NCBI RefSeq assembly: GCF_036226885.1
Contig: NZ_CP109027.1
Span: 2,046,001-2,110,000 of the forward strand
Direction of reading: 5' to 3'
DNA length: 64,000 nucleotides
Origin: Streptomyces sp. NBC_00663
GTDB taxonomy: Bacteria > Actinomycetota > Actinomycetes > Streptomycetales > Streptomycetaceae
Part shown: positions 55,832 through 64,000 of the stretch, piece by piece
Layout of the letters: each line of letters opens with the position of its first letter
Numbering within the stretch: position 1 is the stretch's first letter
Notes under the pieces: generated by a model
Told to the model about the DNA's origin: nothing
The model's input: only the letters and a program-made list of their open reading frames with translations
Databases searched by the model: none
Position numbers and translations under genes: made by a program

Positions 55832-56857
55832 CACATACCGGTGCGCGAGGCCACGTCCGTCGCCGGGCACGCCGTACGGCAGCTGTATCTGCCGGCGGCC
55901 GTGACGGACCTGGCCATCGAGAACGGCGACGATGAACTGCGGGCGGTGGCCGAGCGGTTGTGGGACGCCATGGTCTCGGCGAAGACGTATCTGACGGGCG
56001 GGCTCGGGGCCCGGCACGAGGGCGAGGCGTTCGGGGAGCCGTACGAACTGCCGCCGGACCGCGCCTACGCCAAGACCTGTGCGGCGATCGCGTCGATCCA
56101 GTGGTCGTGGCGGATGGCGCTGCTGACCGGCGACGCGAAGTACTCCGACCTCGTGGAGCGCACCCTCTGCAACGGTTTCCTGGCCGGTGCCGGTCTCGAC
56201 GGCGACAGCTGGCTGTACGTCAACCCGCTCCAGGTCCGGGAGGAGTACGAGGGCGGCTTCGAGCCGGACAAGACGGCCCGCCGCACCCCGTGGTTCCGCT
56301 GCACCTGCTGCCCGCCGAACGTCATGCGGCTGCTGGCCTCACTGCCCCACTACATGGCCGGCGGGGATGCCGAGGGGCTTCAGCTGCACCAGTACGCGAC
56401 GGGGGTGTGCGAGGCCGGCGGCGGCCGGGTCCGGGTGGAGACCGCCTATCCGTGGCAGGGGCGGATCACGGTCACCGTCGAGGAGGCGCCCGCCGAAACC
56501 CACCCGGGCTGGCTGCGGCTGCGCCGCCGCTGGTCCCCCGGCGACACCCTCACCCTCGACCTGGCGTGGGAGACCCGGCTGACCCGTCCCGACCCCTACG
56601 TGGACGCCGTACGGGGCTGTGCGGCCATCGAGCGCGGACCGCTGGTGCACTGTCTGAAGGCCGTTGACCAGCCGCCCGGCCTCCGCTTCGAGGACCTCAC
56701 CCTCCCGCACGGCACCCGCGTCACCGGGGTCACGGTGGTCACGGCCGACGGACGGACCCGGGGAGCCGAAGACGTCGTACCACTGACCGCAGTTCCGTAC
56801 TACGCGTGGGCCAACCGGCGGCCGGGAGCGATGCGGGTGTGGATTCCTCGGGAGTGA
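55832..56857 (+). pseudogene. 3' half of a GH127 beta-L-arabinofuranosidase
   Basis: The 341 residues start in mid-family at HIPVREATSVAGHAVR and run to a normal GH127 end ([21 protein letters not shown]). Full enzymes have about 640 residues, so the N-terminal half is missing. The zinc/nucleophile Cys cluster CTCCPPN is kept, but the Glu expected in the ETCA motif is Lys here (YAKTCAAI), which should damage the active site. The 5' end is fused out of frame to a LacI stub. A GTG at 55841 could allow translation but without a clear ribosome binding site. Confidence 0.8.
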
Positions 56858-58319
56858 CGTCGGCGGCCCACAGGGCCAGCTCGGCGTCGAGCGGGCCGTG
56901 CGCGGTGTGCGGCTCGCCGTCCCCGAAGATCCGCACCGGGTGCGTGGCGTCCCACGCCGGCCACCCAGGGTTCCCGTCCACCGCGAACCGCACCCACGCC
57001 CCGTGCATGGCGTCGCTCAGCTCCTGCGGAGCGCCGTCGCCCGCCAGCTTCGCCGACTCGGGGCTCTCCCCGGTGTCGAAGACGAAGCCGAGCTCCAGGG
57101 CGTGGCAGGAGCCGAGGTCGGGGAGGCCCGAGGGCCAGGCGAACTCGTAGACGTACGACGTGCCGGGGCGGGCGTCGGCCAGACGGTGCAGCGGCAGGCG
57201 CAGCAGGTGGTCGGTGACCATCTGGCCGACGATCTCGGCGGTCCCGGCGTCCGGGTGCAGGGCGCGGTAGCCGCGCGGCACCTCGTGACCGGCGTGGCAG
57301 CGGGCCATGGCGCCGGCCAGGGCGACCGCGCCGAGGCGGTCGACGCGTTCCAGCAGACCGCCGGGGACCAGCCAGAGCCGGTACTCGTCCCGGGTCCAGC
57401 CGGTCATCAGCTCGACGTCACGGGCCGCGTCGCCCTCGACCAGGGCGTCCAGGGGGTCGCGCGGGACGAGGTCGCCGTCGACGACGATGCCGAAGGCGGG
57501 CCCGCCGAGCACCGGGCTGCTGAGCCTGCCCACCTCGGCCTGGGTGCGCAGCAGCAGCTCACGGTCGACCTCGGCGAAGGCCGCGGCGGTGGCGGGGATC
57601 TTCAGCCGGGTCGCCATCCGGCGCACCATGCGCCGCACCTTGTCCCGGTCGGACGCCTCGGGCGGCCCGCTCTGCAGCACGGCGCGCCGGACCAGGCCCT
57701 GGGCCTGCGGCGCGGCGAGCAGGGCGCCGGTGCTGATCGCGCCGGCCGACTGGCCGGCCAGGGTGATGCGGTCGGGGTCGCCGCCGAAGGCCTCGATCGA
57801 CCGGTGCACCCACTGGAGGGCGGCGAGCTGGTCGCGCAGGCCCGCGTTGGCGGGGGCGTCCGGGAAGAGGCCGTAGCCCTCGACGCCCAGCCGGTAGTTG
57901 GCGGAGACGAACACGACGCCGTCCCGGGCGAAGGCATGCCCGTCGTAGACCGGTACGGCCGAGGATCCCCTGGTCAGGGCGCCGCCGTGCAGCCACACCA
58001 GAACCGGGAGCCGGGCCCCGCGGCCCGGCTCCGGTGTCCATACGTTGAGGTTGAGACAGTCGTCGCCGGGCACGACCGGGTCGGACAGGTACTGCGCGAA
58101 GGCCTCGGAGTACGGCGGTTTCGGCGCCGTCGGCCCGAAGGCGACGGCGTCCCGCACCCCGTCCCAGGGCTCGGGCGGCAGGGGCGGCCGGAACCGGCGG
58201 GGGCCGAAGGGCGGAGCCCCGTAGGGGATGCCCCGGAACACCGCCACACCCCGCTCGTACCGGCCGCGGACGGCCCCGTAGTCCGTCCTGACCACGGGGT
58301 TCGCCTGGTCTGCCGTCAT
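56739..58319 (-). CDS. Type-B carboxylesterase/lipase family protein
   Basis: The 526-residue alpha/beta hydrolase has the type-B carboxylesterase marks: [13 protein letters not shown], oxyanion HGGAL, nucleophile Ser in LAGQSAGA and the catalytic His in [11 protein letters not shown]. There is no signal peptide, so it probably acts inside the cell on ester substrates such as aryl or acyl sugars. The last 40 codons run antisense into the 3' end of the GH127 remnant (119-bp overlap), and the arginine-rich tail looks non-native. It lies downstream of, and on the same strand as, the polysaccharide lyase genes. Confidence 0.9.
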   Translation of the reverse strand: MTADQANPVVRTDYGAVRGRYERGVAVFRGIPYGAPPFGPRRFRPPLPPEPWDGVRDAVAFGPTAPKPPYSEAFAQYLSDPVVPGDDCLNLNVWTPEPGRGARLPVLVWLHGGALTRGSSAVPVYDGHAFARDGVVFVSANYRLGVEGYGLFPDAPANAGLRDQLAALQWVHRSIEAFGGDPDRITLAGQSAGAISTGALLAAPQAQGLVRRAVLQSGPPEASDRDKVRRMVRRMATRLKIPATAAAFAEVDRELLLRTQAEVGRLSSPVLGGPAFGIVVDGDLVPRDPLDALVEGDAARDVELMTGWTRDEYRLWLVPGGLLERVDRLGAVALAGAMARCHAGHEVPRGYRALHPDAGTAEIVGQMVTDHLLRLPLHRLADARPGTSYVYEFAWPSGLPDLGSCHALELGFVFDTGESPESAKLAGDGAPQELSDAMHGAWVRFAVDGNPGWPAWDATHPVRIFGDGEPHTAHGPLDAELALWAADVTPEESTPASLPAAGWPTRSTELRSVVRRLRLPGSVRRP

Positions 58320-58345
58320 GCGCCCACCAGCCCTTCGCCGCGCTC

Positions 58346-58396
58346 GTGCACCAGTAATACAAGAGCATCACAGCCTCTGCTCGTATTCCGGTGCAC
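58346..58396. other. Long imperfect inverted repeat
   Basis: GTGCACCAGTAATAC..GAGC and GCTC.GTATTCCGGTGCAC pair with two or three bulges around a 12-nt loop. It lies between the lyase stop (58412) and carboxylesterase start (58319), both minus strand, and may act as a terminator or operator. Confidence 0.45.
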
Positions 58397-58411
58397 AAGC
58401 GCTGACCTGAG

Positions 58412-59671
58412 CTATTTGGCGTACATCAGGGTGCCGAAGCCGAGCTGGTCGAAGCCTCCGCTGGTGGTGCCGTAGTCACCGCCGCCGCCCTCGGGGGCGA
58501 CGAGGTCGTAGTACATCTGCGAGATGTACTTGTCGTCCAGGGACAGGCGACGGTTGTAGTGGAAGTGGAGTTGTGCCCAGACGGGACGGATCTGGCCGCG
58601 GCTGCCGGAGCCGATCACGGTCTGCGACTGCTGGGAGCAGTTCGTGCCGCTGCCCCAGGTGTAGGTGGTGTAGGGGACGTCGCTGCCCAGGTTGTACTTC
58701 GCCACGTACTGGGCGGCCTTCATGAAGCGCCGGCTGTCGTAGGAGTAGAGGTCGTCGCCCTGGTTCCAGGCCATCTCGCAGAGGGCGCCCATCTGGCCCA
58801 TGCCCATGACGGCGTGCCCCTGGTCGCGGCCGGACTCCTGCCACTGGCCGAGCGCGTAGCCGTCGGAGTCGGTGTACAGATACGGCACCGCGTGGGCGAT
58901 CGAGCCGTTTCCGGCACCGGACTTGAAGTAGGTGACGGCCTGGTCGTACTTGACGGAGTCCTCGTTGAGGATGCCGATGGCCATGACGGAGGCCATGTTG
59001 CACAGGTCCCAGTTGGCCCAGTAGTTGGTGATGCAGGCCCCGTTGTGCTGGGTGAGGAACTGGTTGTTGAGCGGGTAGAAGACCGTGGCCAGCATCTCCT
59101 GGGCGGCGGCGAGGTCGAATCCGCTGTAGCCGCGCATGAGTTCGCAGGCGTTGGCGAACTGCCAGCCGTAGATTCCGGCGGCGAGGAACCGGTCCGCGTT
59201 GCCGGTGACCGTGGTGAGCGTCCGCGACCAGGCGTTGAGGATGTTCGCCGCGCAGACGGCGTTCGCCTCGGTGCCGCCCACCTTCCAGCGCAGGGCGTTC
59301 TGGTAGGCGGCGGCGATGTCGTTGTAGAGGAGGGTGTAGTTCTCGCCGGTGCCGCCGCGGACGACGGTGGCGGTGGCCCGGTTCGTCCAGGTGGACCGGG
59401 AGTGGGAGTTGGCGGTCAGCCGGTTCCAGCCGGACAGCCAGGGGTCCGTGCCCGCGGCGACCCTGACCTTGGCCCGGTTGATGTCCCCGGCGTTGTGCAG
59501 CATGCCGGGGTGGGTCCAGGTCGACGGGGCGGCGTCCGCGGTGCCGATCGCGGCCGTGCCCGCGATGGCGAGTCCGGCGGCGAGACCGCCGGCGGTCCTG
59601 AGCAGACCGCGGCGGCTCAACTCGCTTTCGTGGAGGAGATGGTGGGGGGAGGTGCGGCTCATGCGGCTCAT
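58412..59671 (-). CDS. Secreted alginate-lyase-fold polysaccharide lyase
   Basis: The 419-residue protein has a Tat-type signal (SRRGLLRTAGGLAAGLAIAG) and an alpha/alpha-toroid alginate-lyase domain: THPGMLHNAGDINRAKVRVAAG, AAAYQNALRWKVGG, ANWDLCNMASVMAIGI with candidate active-site His/Tyr residues, and WQESGRDQGHAVMGMGQMGALCEMAWNQGDDLY. Relatives occur in PL5/PL38-type families with different uronate substrates. Given neighbours that cut pectin, the substrate may not be alginate. GGAG precedes the ATG at 59671 by about 10 nt. It forms a likely operon with the larger lyase upstream (29-bp gap). Confidence 0.85.
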   Translation of the reverse strand: MSRMSRTSPHHLLHESELSRRGLLRTAGGLAAGLAIAGTAAIGTADAAPSTWTHPGMLHNAGDINRAKVRVAAGTDPWLSGWNRLTANSHSRSTWTNRATATVVRGGTGENYTLLYNDIAAAYQNALRWKVGGTEANAVCAANILNAWSRTLTTVTGNADRFLAAGIYGWQFANACELMRGYSGFDLAAAQEMLATVFYPLNNQFLTQHNGACITNYWANWDLCNMASVMAIGILNEDSVKYDQAVTYFKSGAGNGSIAHAVPYLYTDSDGYALGQWQESGRDQGHAVMGMGQMGALCEMAWNQGDDLYSYDSRRFMKAAQYVAKYNLGSDVPYTTYTWGSGTNCSQQSQTVIGSGSRGQIRPVWAQLHFHYNRRLSLDDKYISQMYYDLVAPEGGGGDYGTTSGGFDQLGFGTLMYAK

Positions 59672-59700
59672 GAGAGCGGGTCTCCAATCCGTGGGGGGAT

Positions 59701-62700
59701 CTAGAACGAGGTGACGATCACCTCTTCGAACTGTGTGGTGCAGCGGACCAGCGGGCTGCGGGAGCAGACCACGAGGCCCACGTGGAAGGGGGCGTCACCG
59801 AAGCCAGGGATCTCGCCGGCGGCGAGGTCCGTCCAGGTGGCGCCGTCATCGGTGGACACTGCTGCGGCGAAGGCGGTCCCGGTGCGCTTCAGCCGCAGCA
59901 GCAGGGGCAGTTGGATCGTGGCCGTGCCGGAGAAGGCGGAGGCTCCGGCGACGGTCCTGCGCAGCATCAGCTGTGCGGTGGTGCCGCCGCTGACGATCGC
60001 CCCGGCCGCCTGGTCGAACGGCGACAGGGACTTGGCCATCAGCAGTCCGACCCGGTCGGCGGTGGCGCCGCCGCGGGAGACGAGCCGGGCGGTGACCTCG
60101 CAGTCGCCGGTGACGGGCCTCCGTACGAACTGGCCGGTCATGCCTTGGTTGTTGACGGTGAGGTCGGTGCCCGCGCCTCGCACGGTGAAGGTCCCCAAGG
60201 CGTGTGAGGTGCTGCCGGGGGTCACGACCGCCGCCACACCGAGGGTGCCGAAGGTGCGGTCGTCGAGGACCGGGTCGCCCAGGTCGCCGTAGGTCCAGGG
60301 GGCGGGCGGGGGTGTGCCGACGGTCAGGGCGAGGGTGCCGGTGCCGACGCCCGAGGCGTTGCCGGCGGTGGTGGTGACCGTGAACTCGCCCGTCTCCGTG
60401 GGGGTTCCGTGGATCAGGCCGGTGCGCTTGTCCAGGCGCAGGCCGTCCGGGAGGCCGTCGGCGGTGAACCGTACGGGATCGTGCGAGCCGCGCAGGAGGT
60501 GTCGGAAGGCGTCCCCCTTGTTGGCGAAGGCGGTGTCGGCTGAGGTGAGTTGAGGGACGGACGGGGTGGGCATCGACGCGGCGGCGGACTCCGACAGGGG
60601 GCCGCGGCCCGCGCTGTTGGTCTTCGCGACGACGTAGTGGTACGTCGTCCCCGGGGTGCCGGTGGCGTCCGTGTGGCGCAGGCGGGCACCGAAGCCGACC
60701 GGGGCGACACAGGTGGCGATCGTCTCGAAGGGGCCGTCGGCCGCGGTGGCGCGGAGCACCTTGTAGCGGGCCGAGAGATCCGGGTCGGTCCAGGTCAGCA
60801 GGACGGCGTCGGCACCGGTGGCGGCCCGCAGATCGGCGGCGGTACGCCCGGGGCGGGGCGCGGACCACACCTCTCCAGCCGTCCGGGAGACGACGGTGAC
60901 GTGGTCGAAGGCGCCGGTGCCGGTCTCGGCGTACTCCGCGTCGACGCCGAGACAGGAGGTGAGGGCGAGGCCCGCGTACGCGGTGCGGCCCAACTCGACC
61001 TCGGTGGAACCGACGTCGGTCCAGCGGATGCCGTCCGGGGAGATCGACCCGGTGCAGCTGCGGCCCTTGCGGGTCACCCGCACCCAGTAGGGGGCCCGCA
61101 GCCGGTAGCCGTCGCCCGCGCCCTCGACGTACGGCGCCTCCAGGGGGGTCGCCGACTCGGGCAGGGTGCCAAGGCTGGAGATCGGGAAGGACGCGTTGAC
61201 GGTGAGGGCGTCCTGCTGGGAGGGCGGCACGGGGGTGCTGCCGGTCGCCGAGATCGGCGCTCCCGCCCGGGGCCGTACGCTCCACACCCCGCTCCAGGTG
61301 TGCAGCGGCAGCCCCTGGATGAGCATCGAGGCGTGCGCGGCGCCCGCGTCGAGGGAGGCGCGCAGGGTGACGCCGATCTTGGAGTACTGGGAGCTGAGCG
61401 GGAACACGACCCGCGCGGTGACCGTGCCGTCCCCCGGCAGCGGGAGGTGGGCGAGCCGGTAGGTGTCGGCGGTGCCGGACGCCTCCAGCAGGAACCGTTC
61501 GCCGTCGAAGGCGGCGGCGCCGGGGATCCTCACCTCGCCGACGTCCCGCGTGGACCAGGGCTCGGGCAGTCCGGCGGAAGCCGCGGTGAGAGGCGAATCG
61601 GGGCTGGCACCCTGGGAGTTGGCGGCGATGACGGTGTAGTAGTAGACCCGTCCGCCGTGCGCGTCGTCGTCCTTGTAGGTCGTCCCCTCGACGGCCGCCG
61701 CGATCTCCTCGTACGGTCCTTCGGGGCGGCTCGCCCGGCGAACGCTGTACGCCGTCGCCCACGCGGACGGCAGCCAGGAGACGGTGACGCTCTTGCCGTC
61801 GCCCAGCGCCGTGACGCCCGCCGGTGCCGTCGGCACGGTCGGGGACGGGGCCTCGGTGCCCGCGTAGGCGAAGGTCCCGAAGCTCGGCAGGTCGTCGTTG
61901 CTGCCCTCGACGACGCGGGCGCCACCCGTGCCGCGGAAGACGGCCGCCTCGGTGTACGGGGCGTCCAGGCCGCGGACGCCGGCGTAGTGGGCGTAGTACA
62001 TATCGTAGATCGGCGGCAGCGTGCCGCGGACCTTGTCGGAGACGGTCGTCTTGATGTACTTGCCGGTGCGGTCGAGGTCGGGGGTGAAGGGGATATCGCC
62101 GCCGAGGTTGTACCGCGCGGCGTACTCGGCGTTGGCGAGGAGGCGATGGCCGGCGAAGCCCCACAGGTCGACGCCCTGGTTCCAGGCGACCTGGGCGGCG
62201 TCGCCCATCAGGCCGACGGCGAGCTGCTCGTGGCCCTGGTCGCGGCCGGACTCCTGCCCCTGCCCCGCGTCGGTGACGACCCGGTTGCGGACACTGCCGT
62301 TGCCTGCACCGGCCGCGACGAACCGCAGGGCGTCCTCGAAGAGGGTGGGTTCCTCGCAGAACACACCGATGGCCAGGATGGACTGAATGGACGTCAGATC
62401 CCAGTTGCCGTTGGCGTAGAGCATGTAGCCGGAGATCGCCGGATACCAGACGTCGAGGAAGGACGCCTCGCAGCGCGCGATGTCCGCCGCGCTCCAGCCG
62501 TCGTAGCCGGTGTGGCGCAGCAGTTCGGCCGCGTTGACGAACTTGAAGGCCTGAAGTCCCGCGCCGAGCGGGCCGTCGGCGCCGGTGACCATGGTCAGGG
62601 AGGCCGACCAGGCGTTGAGGATGTCCCGGGCCTTGTCCGCGTTGGCCCGGTTTCCGGTGACGGCCCACATGAGGGCGTTCTGGTAGGCGGCGGCCGAGTC

Positions 62701-63030
62701 GGCGACGGCCTGGTTCTGGAAGTTGGTGGGACCACGGCCCCAGGAGGTGATCTGGCCGGTGTTCTGGACCGTGTACGTCGACTTCGAGCGGGCGTGCGCG
62801 GAGAACACCAGGTAGCCGTCGTGGATCGGGGTTTCCTGGGCGGCGATCGCGGCCTTCATCCGGGCGAGGTCGGCGGCGCTGTGCAGCAGTCCGGGGTGGG
62901 TGAAGGCGCGGGACGTGAGGTCGGTGTCCTGGGCCCAGGCCGCCGCGGCGGAGGCGGACAGCAGTCCGCCGCCGGCCGCGGCCACGAGGCCCGCCGCACC
63001 GAGGAAGTTCCGTCGGCTGAGAGGAAGCAC
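59701..63030 (-). CDS. Large secreted alginate-lyase-fold protein with Fn3 and putative Ig domains
   Basis: The 1109-residue protein has a Tat signal (SRRNFLGAAGLVAAAGGG). Residues 40-395 are an alginate-lyase domain related to the next gene (THPGLLHSAADLARMKAAIA, GQGQESGRDQGHEQLAVGLMGDAAQVAWNQGVDLWGF). Then come a fibronectin type III domain (about 405-490), a beta-sandwich (about 495-705), a second Fn3 (about 715-800), a putative Ig (He_PIG) domain (about 805-890) and a final beta-sandwich. I choose GTG 63030 because GGAG lies 6 nt before it; the ATG at 63042 has no ribosome binding site. The C-terminal domains probably bind the polymer. Confidence 0.87.
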   Translation of the reverse strand: MLPLSRRNFLGAAGLVAAAGGGLLSASAAAAWAQDTDLTSRAFTHPGLLHSAADLARMKAAIAAQETPIHDGYLVFSAHARSKSTYTVQNTGQITSWGRGPTNFQNQAVADSAAAYQNALMWAVTGNRANADKARDILNAWSASLTMVTGADGPLGAGLQAFKFVNAAELLRHTGYDGWSAADIARCEASFLDVWYPAISGYMLYANGNWDLTSIQSILAIGVFCEEPTLFEDALRFVAAGAGNGSVRNRVVTDAGQGQESGRDQGHEQLAVGLMGDAAQVAWNQGVDLWGFAGHRLLANAEYAARYNLGGDIPFTPDLDRTGKYIKTTVSDKVRGTLPPIYDMYYAHYAGVRGLDAPYTEAAVFRGTGGARVVEGSNDDLPSFGTFAYAGTEAPSPTVPTAPAGVTALGDGKSVTVSWLPSAWATAYSVRRASRPEGPYEEIAAAVEGTTYKDDDAHGGRVYYYTVIAANSQGASPDSPLTAASAGLPEPWSTRDVGEVRIPGAAAFDGERFLLEASGTADTYRLAHLPLPGDGTVTARVVFPLSSQYSKIGVTLRASLDAGAAHASMLIQGLPLHTWSGVWSVRPRAGAPISATGSTPVPPSQQDALTVNASFPISSLGTLPESATPLEAPYVEGAGDGYRLRAPYWVRVTRKGRSCTGSISPDGIRWTDVGSTEVELGRTAYAGLALTSCLGVDAEYAETGTGAFDHVTVVSRTAGEVWSAPRPGRTAADLRAATGADAVLLTWTDPDLSARYKVLRATAADGPFETIATCVAPVGFGARLRHTDATGTPGTTYHYVVAKTNSAGRGPLSESAAASMPTPSVPQLTSADTAFANKGDAFRHLLRGSHDPVRFTADGLPDGLRLDKRTGLIHGTPTETGEFTVTTTAGNASGVGTGTLALTVGTPPPAPWTYGDLGDPVLDDRTFGTLGVAAVVTPGSTSHALGTFTVRGAGTDLTVNNQGMTGQFVRRPVTGDCEVTARLVSRGGATADRVGLLMAKSLSPFDQAAGAIVSGGTTAQLMLRRTVAGASAFSGTATIQLPLLLRLKRTGTAFAAAVSTDDGATWTDLAAGEIPGFGDAPFHVGLVVCSRSPLVRCTTQFEEVIVTSF

Positions 63031-63078
63031 GGGTGACTCCATGGTTCTACGGGTACTGGGGGTGCCGGCGGTGCCGGG

Positions 63079-64000
63079 TCACGCGTGCTCGACGGTGAAC
63101 GTGACGGTCTGCGTGGCGGTGCCCACGCTGTTGGTCGCGGAGACGGTGGCGGAGCAACTGCCCACGTTGTCCTGGGCCTTGCCGGAGATCAGACCGGTGG
63201 CCGTGTCGATCGACAGGCCCTTCGGCAGCCCCTCCGCGGCGAAGGAGGTGGGCAGGTTGTCGGCCGTGATCAGGTAGGTGAAGACCTGGTTCTTGGTCGC
63301 GGTGGCCTTCTCGGGGCTGGTGATCGCGGGCTTGTCGGTGGAGGTGGCCTCGTTGGAGTTCAGGAACCGGGTGTTCACCACGTGCTCGTTGGCGTACGCC
63401 GGCATCATGTCCTCGAACCGGTACCAGCCCGGCTTCTTCATCCCGTTGGCGATGGCCTTGCCGTTGATGACCAGGTTCTGGAAGGTCACGTTCTTGATCG
63501 CGTGGTCCGCGTCGTAGCCGACCATGATCGACGGGTTGGCGTGGGTGCCGTTGTACGACAGGTTCTTGATGAACACCCCGTCGATACCGCGGCCGATCGA
63601 GGTGTTGTACTTGGTGTTGTACATGACCCGCATGTTGATCAGCTGGCCCCAGCGGAAGTCCTCCACCCGGATGTCCTGGAAGCGGGCGTTCCTGAGCAGG
63701 TTGCTGTCGCCGGGGTTGAGGGCGATGCAGCCCTGGTAGTCCATCTGCGGTTCACGGTGGTCGAGGATGTCGATGTTGCTGAAGACCAGGTTCTCGATGG
63801 TCTCGGGGGCGTCGGTGTTGCCGTGCGTGCCGACGTTGACCGGGTGGGCGACGTCCGCCCAGAGGGTGGAGTTGCGGACGGTGATGTTGCGGACGTCGCC
63901 GTAGTAGTCCCAGCGGTGGGTGTAGATCGCGATGCAGTCGTCGGAGTTGCGCATCCACACGCCGTCGATGAGGACGTCCTCGCTGGAGAAGATGTCGATG
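63079..64000 (-). CDS. Beta-helix glycosidase (GH28/GH49-like) with C-terminal putative Ig domain, partial
   Basis: The visible 307 residues are the C-terminal part; the gene continues past the window edge. Parallel beta-helix rungs are clear (VLIDGVWMRNSDDCIAIY, VRNITVRNSTLWAD, IENLVFSNIDILDHRE, IKNVTFQNLVING). NSDDCIAI recalls the catalytic Asp pair of GH28 polygalacturonases, and GH49 dextranases have a similar layout. A putative Ig (He_PIG) domain fills the last 85 residues (GLPKGLSIDTATGLISG), like the one in the neighbouring lyase. It probably belongs to the same operon. Confidence 0.8.
   Translation of the reverse strand, partial: IDIFSSEDVLIDGVWMRNSDDCIAIYTHRWDYYGDVRNITVRNSTLWADVAHPVNVGTHGNTDAPETIENLVFSNIDILDHREPQMDYQGCIALNPGDSNLLRNARFQDIRVEDFRWGQLINMRVMYNTKYNTSIGRGIDGVFIKNLSYNGTHANPSIMVGYDADHAIKNVTFQNLVINGKAIANGMKKPGWYRFEDMMPAYANEHVVNTRFLNSNEATSTDKPAITSPEKATATKNQVFTYLITADNLPTSFAAEGLPKGLSIDTATGLISGKAQDNVGSCSATVSATNSVGTATQTVTFTVEHA

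Noticed and set aside
58412..63030. Firm assignment of the two lyase genes as alginate degraders
   Set aside because: The fold is shared by lyases for several uronate polymers, and the neighbours point to pectin, so specificity is left open.

Overview
The window looks like chromosomal DNA of a Streptomyces or close relative. It is very GC-rich with strong third-position bias, shows GTG and TTG starts with GGAGG-type ribosome binding sites, and many products have their clearest relatives in Streptomyces (alditol oxidase, a sigma factor/zinc-finger/CBM2 fusion, ABC sugar importers without their own ATPase, Tat-exported glycosidases). I saw no rRNA, tRNA, CRISPR array, transposase or phage gene. 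Several ordinary-looking genes sit beside clear scars of gene loss, as expected of an accessory part of the chromosome.

Layout. 0-7.9 kb: a degenerate PP2C-like phosphatase with a proline-rich front half, a large secreted subtilisin-type protease with a divergent LuxR-type regulator, a DUF456 membrane protein and a PPOX-family flavin/F420 enzyme. 7.8-11.0 kb: an alkylation-damage repair pair (Ada/AlkA fusion and Ogt), the ribosome-maturation GTPase RsgA and a probable 22-codon gene before it. 11.1-14.8 kb: a membrane-anchored ECF sigma-like protein ending in a cellulose-binding module, a radical SAM protein with an unusual CX8CX2C cluster motif, and a small protein of three near-identical beta-trefoil-like repeats. 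14.9-24.9 kb: sugar oxidation and import: a hydroxyacid dehydrogenase, alditol oxidase, a ROK regulator, a substrate-binding lipoprotein, two permeases and a LacZ-type beta-galactosidase. 25-27.7 kb: a three-gene ABC-2 exporter. 27.7-42.3 kb: mixed genes including a delta-60-repeat surface protein, a GH10 xylanase with an AraC regulator, an ArsR/MFS pair, a sphingomyelinase-like phosphodiesterase, and a TetR regulator, with decayed serine hydrolase and acyl-CoA dehydrogenase remnants.

42.3-64 kb, after a HEAT/LRV-like protein, is mainly a plant cell-wall (pectin and arabinogalactan) degradation locus: DUF2264 hydrolase, CE12-type acetylesterase, PL4-type rhamnogalacturonan lyase, two GH43 enzymes (one with a CBM13), a beta-strand-repeat surface protein, a carboxylesterase, two alginate-lyase-fold proteins and a GH28-like beta-helix protein cut by the window edge. 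Probable LacI-type operators lie in its divergent promoters. The only LacI gene seen here is a 5' stub joined by a deletion to the 3' half of a GH127 beta-L-arabinofuranosidase. The genes suggest secreted enzymes strip and cut rhamnogalacturonan and arabinan side chains, while the importer and beta-galactosidase at 17-25 kb take up and split released galactosides. That link between the two regions is inference.
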